Part shown: one piece after another, positions 1-6,438 of the stretch
Layout: each line of letters opens with the position of its first letter
Numbering within the stretch: position 1 is the first letter of the stretch
Assembly: GCA_946480995.1 (NCBI GenBank)
Contig: CAMLMF010000101.1
Span: 1 to 7,985 of the forward strand
Length of the DNA stretch: 7,985 nt
Source of the DNA: an uncultured Bdellovibrio sp.
GTDB taxonomy: Bacteria; Bdellovibrionota; Bdellovibrionia; Bdellovibrionales; Bdellovibrionaceae
Direction of reading: 5' to 3'
Made by a program: the position numbers and the translations under genes
The notes under the pieces: model-generated
The model's database searches: none
Told to the model about the DNA's origin: nothing
The model's input: the letters and a program-made list of their open reading frames with translations, nothing else

Positions 1-383
1 AAGAGCTCAAGCAATGCCAAGGACTCCCAACGCGAAATCATCCCGAAAAGATCTGGTTCAATGTATTTTTTGGAGTTCTTTAACTGGGCCTCAATCTTGA
101 TCTGTGCGGTCTTCTTAGCTTGCGCGGTCTTGCCGTTTTTTCGCTCGAACAAATTAAGCCAATGCTCTGTCTGTACTTCAGAGAGCTTAATTTTCTTTGC
201 GATTTCCAGAATTCGGGCCTGTGAAAGCTCAACTTTACCGCTTAAAAATCCCGACAAAGCGGCGGGACTTAAACCAAGATCACGGGCAAACGCGCGCAGT
301 GAATAATGCGGGCGGCGTTTGACTCGCTCTATGAGCTCATTATGTAGGTAATAACGAGAATCCTGGGGAAAATAGTCGACCAT
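1..383 (-). CDS. TIGR02147-family HTH regulator, C-terminus cut by window edge
   Basis: Partial: 127 codons are open from an ATG at 383 to the window edge, with no stop. The N-terminus has a helix-turn-helix region around residues 27-62 (YSLRAFARDLGLSPAALSGF followed by ...LSQARILEIAKKIKLS), the pattern of TIGR02147 proteins of Bdellovibrio and Fibrobacter. Full members usually run to about 250-300 residues with a C-terminal DUF4423 winged-helix part, which would lie outside the window. No ATG, GTG or TTG start precedes position 383 in frame before a stop, so this start is the only good one, although no clear Shine-Dalgarno precedes it. It lies 59 bp downstream of another TIGR02147 gene on the same strand, so co-transcription is plausible. 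The DNA-binding role is inferred from the family; targets are unknown. Confidence 0.8.
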   Translation of the reverse strand, partial: MVDYFPQDSRYYLHNELIERVKRRPHYSLRAFARDLGLSPAALSGFLSGKVELSQARILEIAKKIKLSEVQTEHWLNLFERKNGKTAQAKKTAQIKIEAQLKNSKKYIEPDLFGMISRWESLALLEL

Positions 384-442
384 GAAGGGATCGATAACAT
401 TACGGGGTTTAGGGAATCAACAAAAATGCGGGCCGCCGGGGA

Positions 443-1270
443 TTAAAGCCACTTAAACAGGTCAAAATTGAGCTGATAAACCTCGGAATGCCGCGACTGC
501 ATTGAAATCTGCTCGGCCTTCTTAAGGAAAACGTTAAATTCCTTCTTAAGCTCGGCAAAACCGTGTTCGTCCATGGTGAAGGTAAAGTTCATGCTGTGCT
601 TTTCTTCTTCCGGGGTCGTTGCCAAGCGCGCCTGACACATTTGTCGCAATAGATTTTGTCCCACGCGCATTAAGGGATGGTCTTTGTGAAAATGTGCGCG
701 CCAAGTTTCGACGTGGGAAACTTTATACGGATCTTCGGGATCAATCTTAATAAGATTCAGACGCTCTAAGGTTTTTAAACTTTGCTTGGTATCCGCAGCT
801 CTTAATCCCAAACGCTGGGCAATGGCGCGCGTATCTTTGCGCAAAGTTTTACTCATCAAGGCCACGTGTAAAATTAGTAAATGCGGATTAAAGAGATATT
901 CCATCTCATTCGTAATCGATGACGAACTTGAGGGTTTCGTTTCGGTATTTAATTTTCTTTCGCTCTTTAAGCGATCAATTGTATTAAGCAAAGATTTTTT
1001 ACGATCCGCCCTCTGCGAAACTGCATAGCTTCTAAGTAGCAAAATATAATCTGTCTCTTCCGCAAGAAACTCTAAGAGCTTGCAGGTCACAAAAAGATCA
1101 TCTTCAGAAAGATGATGAGTATCGGTGTTTAAAACTTTCGAAAGATAGGTCGATTGCAGATTTAAATGCTCTGCCACTTTCTTAAAGGTCAAAGATTGGC
1201 GGCGGGGTTTTAATTCCTTCAGCCGCAAACGCAGAATTTCTTTGTAATCGCTTAGTTCAAACACGTCCAT
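443..1270 (-). CDS. TIGR02147/DUF4423-family transcriptional regulator
   Basis: 275 residues from ATG 1270. A TTG at 1288 extends the frame by six codons, but it sits inside the TTATAC repeat and promoter region, and the family usually begins close to the 'F..SDYKEIL' segment (MDVFELSDYKEIL here), so ATG 1270 is preferred; neither has a good ribosome site. Residues about 26-54 form a Cro/XRE-like helix-turn-helix (SLTFKKVAEHLNLQSTYLSK). A Ser-rich linker near 112-119 leads to a second winged-helix-like part around 125-170 (DTRAIAQRLGLRAADTKQSL) and then an alpha/beta C-terminal domain typical of DUF4423. The two-HTH layout and length fit TIGR02147. It is divergent from an outer-membrane protein gene and upstream of a second TIGR02147 gene, so autoregulation and control of the divergent gene are reasonable inferences, not shown. 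Confidence 0.85.
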   Translation of the reverse strand: MDVFELSDYKEILRLRLKELKPRRQSLTFKKVAEHLNLQSTYLSKVLNTDTHHLSEDDLFVTCKLLEFLAEETDYILLLRSYAVSQRADRKKSLLNTIDRLKSERKLNTETKPSSSSSITNEMEYLFNPHLLILHVALMSKTLRKDTRAIAQRLGLRAADTKQSLKTLERLNLIKIDPEDPYKVSHVETWRAHFHKDHPLMRVGQNLLRQMCQARLATTPEEEKHSMNFTFTMDEHGFAELKKEFNVFLKKAEQISMQSRHSEVYQLNFDLFKWL

Positions 1271-1292
1271 AGTCGGTAAGTTATACAATTAG

Positions 1293-1298
1293 TATAAT
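1293..1298 (+). promoter_or_regulatory. Possible -10 element for the outer-membrane protein gene
   Basis: This is an exact TATAAT hexamer on the plus strand. It would start transcription near 1305 and give a leader of about 110 nt before the ATG at 1414. No recognisable TTGACA-like -35 is seen at 15-18 bp spacing, so this is a weak call in A+T-rich DNA. Confidence 0.3.
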
Positions 1299-1310
1299 AA
1301 AAACAAAGAA

Positions 1311-1316
1311 ATTATA
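1311..1316 (-). promoter_or_regulatory. Possible -10 element for the TIGR02147 regulator
   Basis: This is an exact TATAAT hexamer on the minus strand, preceded directly by TG (ATGTATAAT). It would start transcription near 1304 and give a leader of about 34 nt to ATG 1270, which also argues against the TTG start at 1288. A -35 at normal spacing is not evident. It faces the plus-strand TATAAT at 1293-1298. Confidence 0.35.
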
Positions 1317-1400
1317 CATTTGAATAGTCAATTTAGGGCGATTTTACGGCGATTCTTTATTCATCGGCGCACGATAAAAAATGTTCTTAAAAACAAAAAT

Positions 1401-1404
1401 GGAG
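1401..1404 (+). promoter_or_regulatory. Ribosome binding site that sets the start at 1414
   Basis: GGAG lies 9 nt before ATG 1414. Four other in-frame ATGs (1381, 1399, 1405, 1408) precede 1414, but none has a comparable site. Starting at 1414 also leaves a clean Sec signal peptide without an extra charged leader. Confidence 0.7.
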
Positions 1405-1413
1405 ATGATGAAA

Positions 1414-2025
1414 ATGAAAGCGACTTTAAAAACTTTAGTATTGATGGGCTTAATCTTAACAACGCAAACGACCTTGGCGGCTTCTGATTGGACACTTGCG
1501 CCAACAGTGGGTGCAAACAGTTTCAAACTTTCCGGATCTGAACTGGATTCACGCTCGGGAATTTTAGCAGGAGCTCAGATCTTATATGCCACGGGTATTC
1601 AAGGGCTGAAACTTGAAACAGGTATTAACTACCTAGAAGCTGGCGCAAAAACGGATGCCTTCTTTGCCTCTGCTGAAATTGCTTTGGGATATGTGGCCAT
1701 TCCGGTGATTGCGAACTGGGCCTTTTACCAAACTTCCGGCGGCACAGAGCTTTACGCAAAAGCCGGCGCGTATGTCAGTTACTTGATGTCAGCAAAACAA
1801 AAGACACAAGTATTTGGCGCAACGGACGAAACAGACATTAAAGAAACTATGAATTCAACTGATGTGTTGGCGACAGTTGGTTTCGGCGGACGCTGGAAAG
1901 TTTTCGGCGACATGCAGGTTTCAGCTGACGTGAATTATGCCAAAGGCATGATGAACGTTGTAAAAGCAGGCGACGGTAAAAGCGAAGGCTTCATTATCGC
2001 GACTTCTTTGATGATTCCTTTATAA
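1414..2025 (+). CDS. Outer-membrane beta-barrel protein (PorT/OmpA-barrel-like)
   Basis: 203 residues from the ATG preceded by GGAG. Residues 1-23 form a Sec signal peptide (MKATLKTLVLMGLILTTQTT, then LAA), with cleavage likely just before SDWT. The mature part has alternating polar/apolar strands separated by Gly/Asn/Asp-rich turns, no cysteine, and segments such as IPVIANWAF and ELYAKAGAYVSYLMSAKQK that resemble small 'outer membrane beta-barrel domain' proteins. The chain ends in a strand-like IIATSLMIPL, though the final residue is Leu rather than the common Phe. About eight strands would fit the length. It is a single gene, divergent from a TIGR02147 regulator and closed by a strong terminator. 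The cellular role is unknown; porin, adhesin or structural barrel are all possible. Confidence 0.75.
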   Translation: MKATLKTLVLMGLILTTQTTLAASDWTLAPTVGANSFKLSGSELDSRSGILAGAQILYATGIQGLKLETGINYLEAGAKTDAFFASAEIALGYVAIPVIANWAFYQTSGGTELYAKAGAYVSYLMSAKQKTQVFGATDETDIKETMNSTDVLATVGFGGRWKVFGDMQVSADVNYAKGMMNVVKAGDGKSEGFIIATSLMIPL

Positions 2026-2081
2026 CTTTAAATCAAAAGATTTGTGGATATGCGGGAATCATCATCTCCGCGAATCACGGG

Positions 2082-2117
2082 GCCCCGGTCGGAAACGATC
2101 GGGGCTTTCCTTTTTTT
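2082..2117 (+). terminator. Rho-independent terminator after the outer-membrane protein gene
   Basis: A 10-bp stem (GCCCCGGTCG at 2082-2091 with CGATCGGGGC at 2096-2105, one G-U pair) closes a GAAA tetraloop at 2092-2095 and is followed by TTTCCTTTTTTT. It ends right at the convergent gene's stop codon (2119-2121). On the minus strand the hairpin is present but the run of T is missing, so it should stop plus-strand transcripts well and minus-strand ones poorly. Confidence 0.92.
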
Positions 2118-2118
2118 C

Positions 2119-2637
2119 TTAGAACGGGAAGCACTTCACTTGATCTTTGGTCATATTCGAAAAACCGAAAGAAGAGTTTGTTGAAGTGCCGATGGCTTCA
2201 TTAGAAATGATTTTTTGTACGAAAGTAACCAGCACAGAATTTTGTCCATGTGATAAAGCGCGCTCGCCGTAACCGATACCTGGTAAAATCAAGCGGCCAT
2301 TTTCAACGGACCATGAACCTGTCAGATCCACACAGCCTCTCGGATAAAAGCCGCCATTGCTGTCTTTTGGATACAAAATTTCATTGTAAGACGCTTTGAA
2401 AGTAAAATCCGGGAAAAGAACGATGGCAATTCTAGGCCCCAGTTTTTCACCATTAGGCATCGGGATTTCCATGAAGGGCTCTGACATCAAATAGCGAGTC
2501 GTCACCACTGGATTTTCTGGATCTCTGCTGTCGACTTCTTCTTGGTAAAGAAATTGACTATAATAATCAAGATCTGCATTAGCTAAAGCTGCACTTGAGA
2601 ACTGCAAAGCAGCGAGTATAAGAAAAACAAACTTCAT
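2119..2637 (-). CDS. Small exported protein of unknown function, third gene of the protease operon
   Basis: 172 residues. The N-terminus is a Sec signal peptide (MKFVFLILAALQFSSAALA), with cleavage likely after Ala19. The mature part is beta-rich, with a segment near 101-121 (GCVDLTGSWSVENGRLILPG) that looks like a small beta-sandwich or lipocalin-like 'G.W....G.L.L' pattern, but I do not recognise a family. It has only two cysteines in the mature chain, Cys102 and Cys169, which could form a periplasmic disulfide. AAGGAG lies 6 nt before the ATG and directly follows the upstream protease gene's TAG, so the two genes are almost certainly co-transcribed. A role as an accessory or inhibitor of the protease is only a guess from position; an independent envelope protein is equally possible. 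Confidence 0.8.
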   Translation of the reverse strand: MKFVFLILAALQFSSAALANADLDYYSQFLYQEEVDSRDPENPVVTTRYLMSEPFMEIPMPNGEKLGPRIAIVLFPDFTFKASYNEILYPKDSNGGFYPRGCVDLTGSWSVENGRLILPGIGYGERALSHGQNSVLVTFVQKIISNEAIGTSTNSSFGFSNMTKDQVKCFPF

Positions 2638-2649
2638 GAAAATCTCCTT

Positions 2650-3843
2650 CTAAAATTGAGCTGGTAATAAGTAAATAAATCCCAAAGGCGAACTGTACTG
2701 AATCACTGGCGAGATATCGCCATTTAATTGTGCGCCAATAACTGTTAACGAATTCGGGCTGACTTTGGAATACACGCTTTTGCTGGGGCCTGGCTTCTTA
2801 GGAATAAACTTTCCCTTCGTGCCATAATCTCTGCCAATCGGACCGATCATGAAAGAGCGAAACTGCGCCTCTTTCCCGGTGAAGACTTGTTGTTCTTCAG
2901 GCAATTGTAAGAAAGAAATTGGACGACCCAAAAAATCATTGGGATTCGGGAAATCCATTCTTAGCACACCCAGTTCCAACTCATCCTTCGATGTTTCCGT
3001 CTTTAAAGCTGAAACCGTTAACGAAGTCAGATCAATTTGTTTTAACGAAATACAGTTATGATCCTGTGGGATACCAAAAAATGATTTCGTCGCATTAGTG
3101 ACGATTTCACAACTGACAAATTCAGGATTTGGCGCGATCACGGACTCGTACGGCAAAGTTTCGTACTTATCAATAAATTCGGGCTTCACCAATTGATCCA
3201 AGAAAACTTCGGACATCAAACCCGTGCCTAAATGCGGAAGACCCAAGACGTGACCAATTTCATGCATCAAAGCGTATTGTAAAATTTTGGGCCGAGACCA
3301 CGCACGCTTTACCAAGGATGGGTTCTGTAAATCTGAAGAGAAATACATAAAACCACGGCCGACCAGGTTTTTAAGATCATAACTGGTACGAACCGTCACA
3401 CCGACGTATTTATTCGGATCTTTAAGGTAATCGAGGATATTTTTATCTGCTTCCAAATTTGCATCTAAGGTGCCTGGGCCAAAAAGAATCGTTAAGTGCA
3501 GTTTGCTGTCAGCACAAGTTGTGCGCGTGAAAGTTTGCGTGCCCAAAGAGAAATGCCCATCTAGTCCTTGATTGGTGGCGCGTGACAATTCACTTTTCCA
3601 AAAAGCGACGGAAGCCTTGATTGCGTTATCGATGATTGCTTCATCCACACTGACCGAGGCTTTATCAACTTTAAGACAGTAAAAAACTTCAGGCGTGTTT
3701 TTCACAAACCATGGATTGCGCGCGTCTTTGAAAAGCTCCCCACCCATTCCGACCCAACCGCCGTTGCCGTTATTTTTAATTTTTACGACAGTTGCGAAAG
3801 AGGCTGTGGAAACAAAAAGTAAAAATGCAATCAGCAGTTTCAT
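2650..3843 (-). CDS. Secreted matrixin-like zinc metalloprotease (metzincin)
   Basis: 397 residues with a signal peptide of about 17 (MKLLIAFLLFVSTASFA). The mature N-terminus is Gly/Asn-rich (NNGNGGW). The zinc site HEIGHVLGLPH is at 194-204 (His194, Glu195, His198, His204), followed by the Met-turn GLM with Met210; five residues between the third His and the Met is close to matrixin spacing. These residues predict peptide-bond hydrolysis by a catalytic zinc with Glu195 as base. Residues from about 215 to the end form a C-terminal region I do not recognise. No cysteine-switch propeptide motif (PRCGxPD) is seen, so latency, if any, works differently. The start directly follows the upstream gene's stop (TAG then ATG), with GAGGGA 7 nt upstream inside that gene's last codons. 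Export to the periplasm or beyond is predicted; the substrate is unknown. Confidence 0.9.
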   Translation of the reverse strand: MKLLIAFLLFVSTASFATVVKIKNNGNGGWVGMGGELFKDARNPWFVKNTPEVFYCLKVDKASVSVDEAIIDNAIKASVAFWKSELSRATNQGLDGHFSLGTQTFTRTTCADSKLHLTILFGPGTLDANLEADKNILDYLKDPNKYVGVTVRTSYDLKNLVGRGFMYFSSDLQNPSLVKRAWSRPKILQYALMHEIGHVLGLPHLGTGLMSEVFLDQLVKPEFIDKYETLPYESVIAPNPEFVSCEIVTNATKSFFGIPQDHNCISLKQIDLTSLTVSALKTETSKDELELGVLRMDFPNPNDFLGRPISFLQLPEEQQVFTGKEAQFRSFMIGPIGRDYGTKGKFIPKKPGPSKSVYSKVSPNSLTVIGAQLNGDISPVIQYSSPLGFIYLLPAQF

Positions 3844-4497
3844 CTAGTAATCCCTCACCCGGAAATACACAGTGTTAATCACAGAAAACAAGGCCACTTG
3901 CGCAGTTCCCGGCGCATCTGGAATGAAGGTGACCTTCAAAGGTAATGGTCTTTTTAAGTCGTCCATATAGTAGTCACCATACAAAGAGTACGCCTGAACT
4001 TTTCTGGCTCTCGCTGTGCCTTCGGAAATCGGAAATTGGAAGTTCGTCATTTTTGTTAAAACTAAACGACCTGGGATATTTAACTGCTGATCTAGATTGC
4101 TAAGAAACTTTTCCACTAAGGTTTCACCGCAAGTGCGAATTGTTTCTGGCGTGAACTGCTCAAAGAATCCGTCTTCCGGCCCGTGCACTGTGGCCATGCC
4201 ATTTTCCTTTTCAATCACCGTGCGCGTGATCACTTGTTCATTGCCTTTGCATACGATCGAACAGCCGCCCAAATTTGTTTCCGTCGGATCACTGCAACCG
4301 ATTTCACACTCTTCCTGGTATTTGAAATATTCAGCTTTGCTGTTTAATGGAAACAAACGATCAAAATCCAAAGTTCCATGCAACGCATGAACTTTCGGCA
4401 GTAAAAGTTGCGGATCACTGATTGTGACCAACGCCGAAGCGGAAGAAAACCAAAAGAATGCACCTAAAGTTGTGATGGCAAAAATAATGTGTTTCAT
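3844..4497 (-). CDS. Cys-rich exported protein, first gene of the protease operon
   Basis: 217 residues from ATG 4497. The reading frame continues upstream to 4533, but GGGAG lies 10 nt before 4497 and the protein then begins with a proper Sec signal peptide (MKHIIFAITTLGAFFWFSSA, then SA), cleaved probably after Ala22. The mature chain has a compact cysteine cluster, Cys64-x3-Cys68 and Cys79-x3-Cys83, plus Cys113. In the periplasm this could make two disulfides or a metal-stabilised loop. I recognise no family. Its stop codon abuts the start of the metalloprotease gene, so translational coupling is likely, and a function tied to the protease (chaperone, propeptide-like inhibitor, or surface partner) is an inference from that arrangement alone. 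Confidence 0.8.
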   Translation of the reverse strand: MKHIIFAITTLGAFFWFSSASALVTISDPQLLLPKVHALHGTLDFDRLFPLNSKAEYFKYQEECEIGCSDPTETNLGGCSIVCKGNEQVITRTVIEKENGMATVHGPEDGFFEQFTPETIRTCGETLVEKFLSNLDQQLNIPGRLVLTKMTNFQFPISEGTARARKVQAYSLYGDYYMDDLKRPLPLKVTFIPDAPGTAQVALFSVINTVYFRVRDY

Positions 4498-4507
4498 GGG
4501 AATGACG

Positions 4508-4512
4508 CTCCC
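4508..4512 (-). promoter_or_regulatory. Ribosome binding site that sets the start at 4497
   Basis: GGGAG on the minus strand is 10 nt before ATG 4497 and lies inside the longer open frame from 4533. It supports translation starting at the signal peptide rather than at the upstream extension. Confidence 0.6.
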
Positions 4513-4579
4513 ACAGGGCCTTTCCCGGGTCAATGCTTACAACCTACGCAGCGCCGCAGTCACACAGCTTGCGGGAACT

Positions 4580-5344
4580 TCACTTCAGGGATTCTTTGAT
4601 CCCGATGGATGTAAGCTCTAACTTTGAAAGTTCGGAAAAGTCCAAAAGCCCATCAATCGAAATGACGCCACGATAGTGGCTTACCGGCATCGAACCATGA
4701 CGGATATCAATTTCATTAATGGCAAAAATGCTGTCTTTGACGTCATAGACATTTTTAATATTGTCGATTTCAAGAATAGGCAGGCCATTGTCATAAGAAA
4801 TTTCAGTGATCGGAATCTTCACTGTCAATCCGCGGTTCATCTTTTGTGAATTATTAATCTTAGCTTCGATACGACCAGCAAATGGATTATAGGGATCTGT
4901 CCCCGTATCTGCGTAAACCTCACCCATCACGCGATCTCGGTGCAAAGGTAAATCCATTTGTGGGCGCTGCAAAGCCACCTGCACACGAGTAACTTTTCGG
5001 TTTTGATAAAACGGCAATAACTTATCCACATAGGATTCTACAAGTTCCGTTATCGGACACTGCACCCAATCCCATTGACAGTCTTCATCATAACGAAATG
5101 AAAAGTCGGTGACAGAAACTTTATCTTGGTATTTGGCGCGAATTTCTGGCTTGTTAGTGATGGTGCGCAAAGAATAAAAGTACCACGGCTCGACATAGCC
5201 CCCTTCAGCCAAATGAAAGCCTGCTTTCTTACCTTCGGAGCGAACGAAGTCGACAACTTTCTTTTGGTCATCCGATGAGATTTTAAAGGGCAATTTAAAA
5301 CCCCAACGACTGGGAATAAACGTTGCTTGCAATTCATTTGGCAT
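4580..5344 (-). CDS. 2OG-Fe(II) oxygenase-like protein (HxD...H...R)
   Basis: 254 residues from ATG 5344; a GTG two codons upstream is only 3 nt from the AAGGA site, whereas the ATG is 9 nt away. Visible motif residues match a double-stranded beta-helix dioxygenase: an HxD in PLHRDR (His135, Asp137), a distal His in IDIRHGS (His216), and an Arg nine residues later (HYRG, Arg225) in the position that binds the 2-oxoglutarate carboxylate. The beta-strand pattern between (LTVKIPITEI, LPILEIDNI, DSIFAINEI) fits the fold. This predicts Fe(II)/2-oxoglutarate-dependent hydroxylation of an unknown substrate; resemblance to aspartyl/asparaginyl hydroxylase-like proteins is loose. There is no signal peptide, so it is cytoplasmic. 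It lies 43 bp after the GNAT gene on the same strand, possibly in one operon. Confidence 0.65.
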   Translation of the reverse strand: MPNELQATFIPSRWGFKLPFKISSDDQKKVVDFVRSEGKKAGFHLAEGGYVEPWYFYSLRTITNKPEIRAKYQDKVSVTDFSFRYDEDCQWDWVQCPITELVESYVDKLLPFYQNRKVTRVQVALQRPQMDLPLHRDRVMGEVYADTGTDPYNPFAGRIEAKINNSQKMNRGLTVKIPITEISYDNGLPILEIDNIKNVYDVKDSIFAINEIDIRHGSMPVSHYRGVISIDGLLDFSELSKLELTSIGIKESLK

Positions 5345-5353
5345 AGTCACACA

Positions 5354-5358
5354 TCCTT
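5354..5358 (-). promoter_or_regulatory. Ribosome binding site that sets the start at 5344
   Basis: AAGGA on the minus strand is 9 nt before ATG 5344 and only 3 nt before the in-frame GTG at 5350, so the ATG is the better start. Confidence 0.6.
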
Positions 5359-5387
5359 AAGAAGTACACAGGAGAACGCTTTGTCAT

Positions 5388-6227
5388 CTAAAAGAACAAG
5401 AAGTGCTTTGAATCCTTGACGAATCTGTAGCCGATTTCTTGATAGATTTTATTTGAAGTCGGATTTGCAAGATCCGTGTACAAAACGCAAAAATATTTGC
5501 CGGAATCTAATATTTTCTGACTTAAGTGCGCCACAACGGCAGAAGCATATCCGTTCTTGCGCCGTATGGGTGGAGTATAAACCGCATTCACCGAAACTCC
5601 ATTCGCCGTGGGACGACTGCATCTTGCCATGGACACGGGGTGCCCGTCGACAAACCAAATATGTACTTCTTTTTTTTCAACAGCATTCTTCGCCATTTCA
5701 ATCAAGGGTGCTTCAGCTTGCTCGCTCGGAGGTAAAGACTCTTTGGCAAATGCAATCAACCACTCCGTGACTAAATCCAGATGGGAATCCTGCGCCACCT
5801 TCATCTCGCCCGCAACGCCGTCCGGAAAATCCACTTTTTCAAGTTTGTAGATCTTCTGTCCCATGCCTAACTCTGCTTTTTTGGTAGTTGCATTCGACCA
5901 CAGATCGGCGAAAGTTTCAGATTCTTCGCTGGGCCCCACTACCCCGGGTATTGAAATCTTATTTTTTCCTAAATACTCTACCACTAACTGCAACTGAGGG
6001 GGACTTGCGTAAGACAAGATTAAGTTCTTTGGCGGAGTTTGCAACGCCGTGGCCACTGTTGTGCTATTTTCTACGATACGTAGCAAAACGGGTTGCACCT
6101 TAGGCTGCGTGACTTTCAGCATCTCACACAAACCAAGCATCAACCCGTGGGTTGCTTCATCTTTGTACAGAAGCGGGCCCGCTTCATTCATAAATGTATG
6201 TATGGAGTCATCGCGAACAATTTGCAT
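5388..6227 (-). CDS. GNAT-family N-acetyltransferase
   Basis: 279 residues. The C-terminal third is a GNAT fold: a beta-strand pair near 188-205 (VHIWFVDGHPVSMARC), then the acetyl-CoA motif A with VYTPPIRRKNGYASA at 216-230, where the R-x-x-x-G-Y-A stretch is the pyrophosphate-binding loop, and a conserved-looking YTDLANPTSNKIYQEIGY at 250-267. The N-terminal 170 residues are a second, less clear domain, as in larger GNAT proteins with a degenerate N-terminal GNAT half. It should transfer an acetyl group from acetyl-CoA to an unknown amine in the cytoplasm. A GAGGGG site lies 5 nt before the ATG. It follows the 64-residue gene by 16 bp and precedes the oxygenase-like gene, probably in one transcription unit. 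Confidence 0.85.
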   Translation of the reverse strand: MQIVRDDSIHTFMNEAGPLLYKDEATHGLMLGLCEMLKVTQPKVQPVLLRIVENSTTVATALQTPPKNLILSYASPPQLQLVVEYLGKNKISIPGVVGPSEESETFADLWSNATTKKAELGMGQKIYKLEKVDFPDGVAGEMKVAQDSHLDLVTEWLIAFAKESLPPSEQAEAPLIEMAKNAVEKKEVHIWFVDGHPVSMARCSRPTANGVSVNAVYTPPIRRKNGYASAVVAHLSQKILDSGKYFCVLYTDLANPTSNKIYQEIGYRFVKDSKHFLFF

Positions 6228-6243
6228 AACGCCCCTCTAGAAA

Positions 6244-6438
6244 CTAATGTTTCCCATCAGCATCGTTCATTTTCTTTAAAACTTCGGCAACAGTTTCCGA
6301 ATCCACTCCAGCCTTTTTCATTAAAGACTTAGTTTGCACGAAATCATCAGAATCAATGGCCTCAAAGAAATCGTCCAGTTTACCGATCGCCGCTAACTTT
6401 TCCAGAACCAAAGTTCCTTCGAAACTGCTTTCATCCAT
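6244..6438 (-). CDS. Small acidic helical protein of unknown function
   Basis: 64 residues (about 15 Asp/Glu), all predicted helical, no signal peptide, no cysteine. The sequence is dense in Asp/Glu/Lys with a leucine/valine heptad-like spacing (LVLEKLAAIGKLDDFFEAID, later SLMKKAGVDSETVAEVLKKM), so a helix bundle or oligomer is likely. No family is recognised. AGGGG is 6 nt before the ATG, and no other start is available in frame before an upstream stop. It is the first gene of the minus-strand run and lies 16 bp before the GNAT gene, so a small partner of that enzyme is possible but unsupported beyond position. Confidence 0.65.
   Translation of the reverse strand: MDESSFEGTLVLEKLAAIGKLDDFFEAIDSDDFVQTKSLMKKAGVDSETVAEVLKKMNDADGKH

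Larger units (their letters stand above)
1281..1321. promoter_or_regulatory. Operator-like TTATAC repeat cluster in divergent intergenic region
   Basis: TTATAC occurs at 1281-1286 and again at 1312-1317, 31 bp apart (about three helical turns); the longer matches TTATACAATT and TTATACATTT agree at 9 of 10 positions. The inverted copy GTATAA lies at 1292-1297, making an exact 6-bp inverted repeat with the first copy around a 5-bp AATTA spacer. The cluster sits immediately upstream of a TIGR02147 regulator start and overlaps possible -10 elements in both directions. An operator role is inferred; the region is A+T-rich, so chance repeats are possible. Confidence 0.4.

Noticed and set aside
61..306. 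Plus-strand 81-codon ORF
   Set aside because: It is antisense to the partial TIGR02147 gene, whose HTH protein is convincing, and its translation has no recognisable features.
420..442. Possible terminator between the two TIGR02147 genes (minus strand, G+C-rich stretch then ATTTTTG)
   Set aside because: Only a 3-4 bp stem can be drawn in the G+C-rich stretch, so it is too weak to call.
1344..1526. Minus-strand 60-codon ORF spanning the leader and start of the outer-membrane gene
   Set aside because: It is antisense to the signal peptide and ribosome site of a well-supported gene; its hydrophobic stretch is explained by complementarity to that region.
2078..2087. Perfect 10-bp palindrome CGGGGCCCCG
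   Set aside because: It overlaps the 5' arm of the terminator hairpin and is most simply a by-product of that stem's G+C content, not a separate site.
5050..5337. 95-codon minus-strand ORF inside the oxygenase-like gene
   Set aside because: It is the same strand in another frame; the main frame carries the HxD...H...R pattern and a good ribosome site.
5449..6332. Several ORFs of 60-105 codons in other frames across the GNAT gene
   Set aside because: They overlap one another and the GNAT reading frame, start without ribosome sites and give Cys/Arg/His-rich translations typical of shadow frames.
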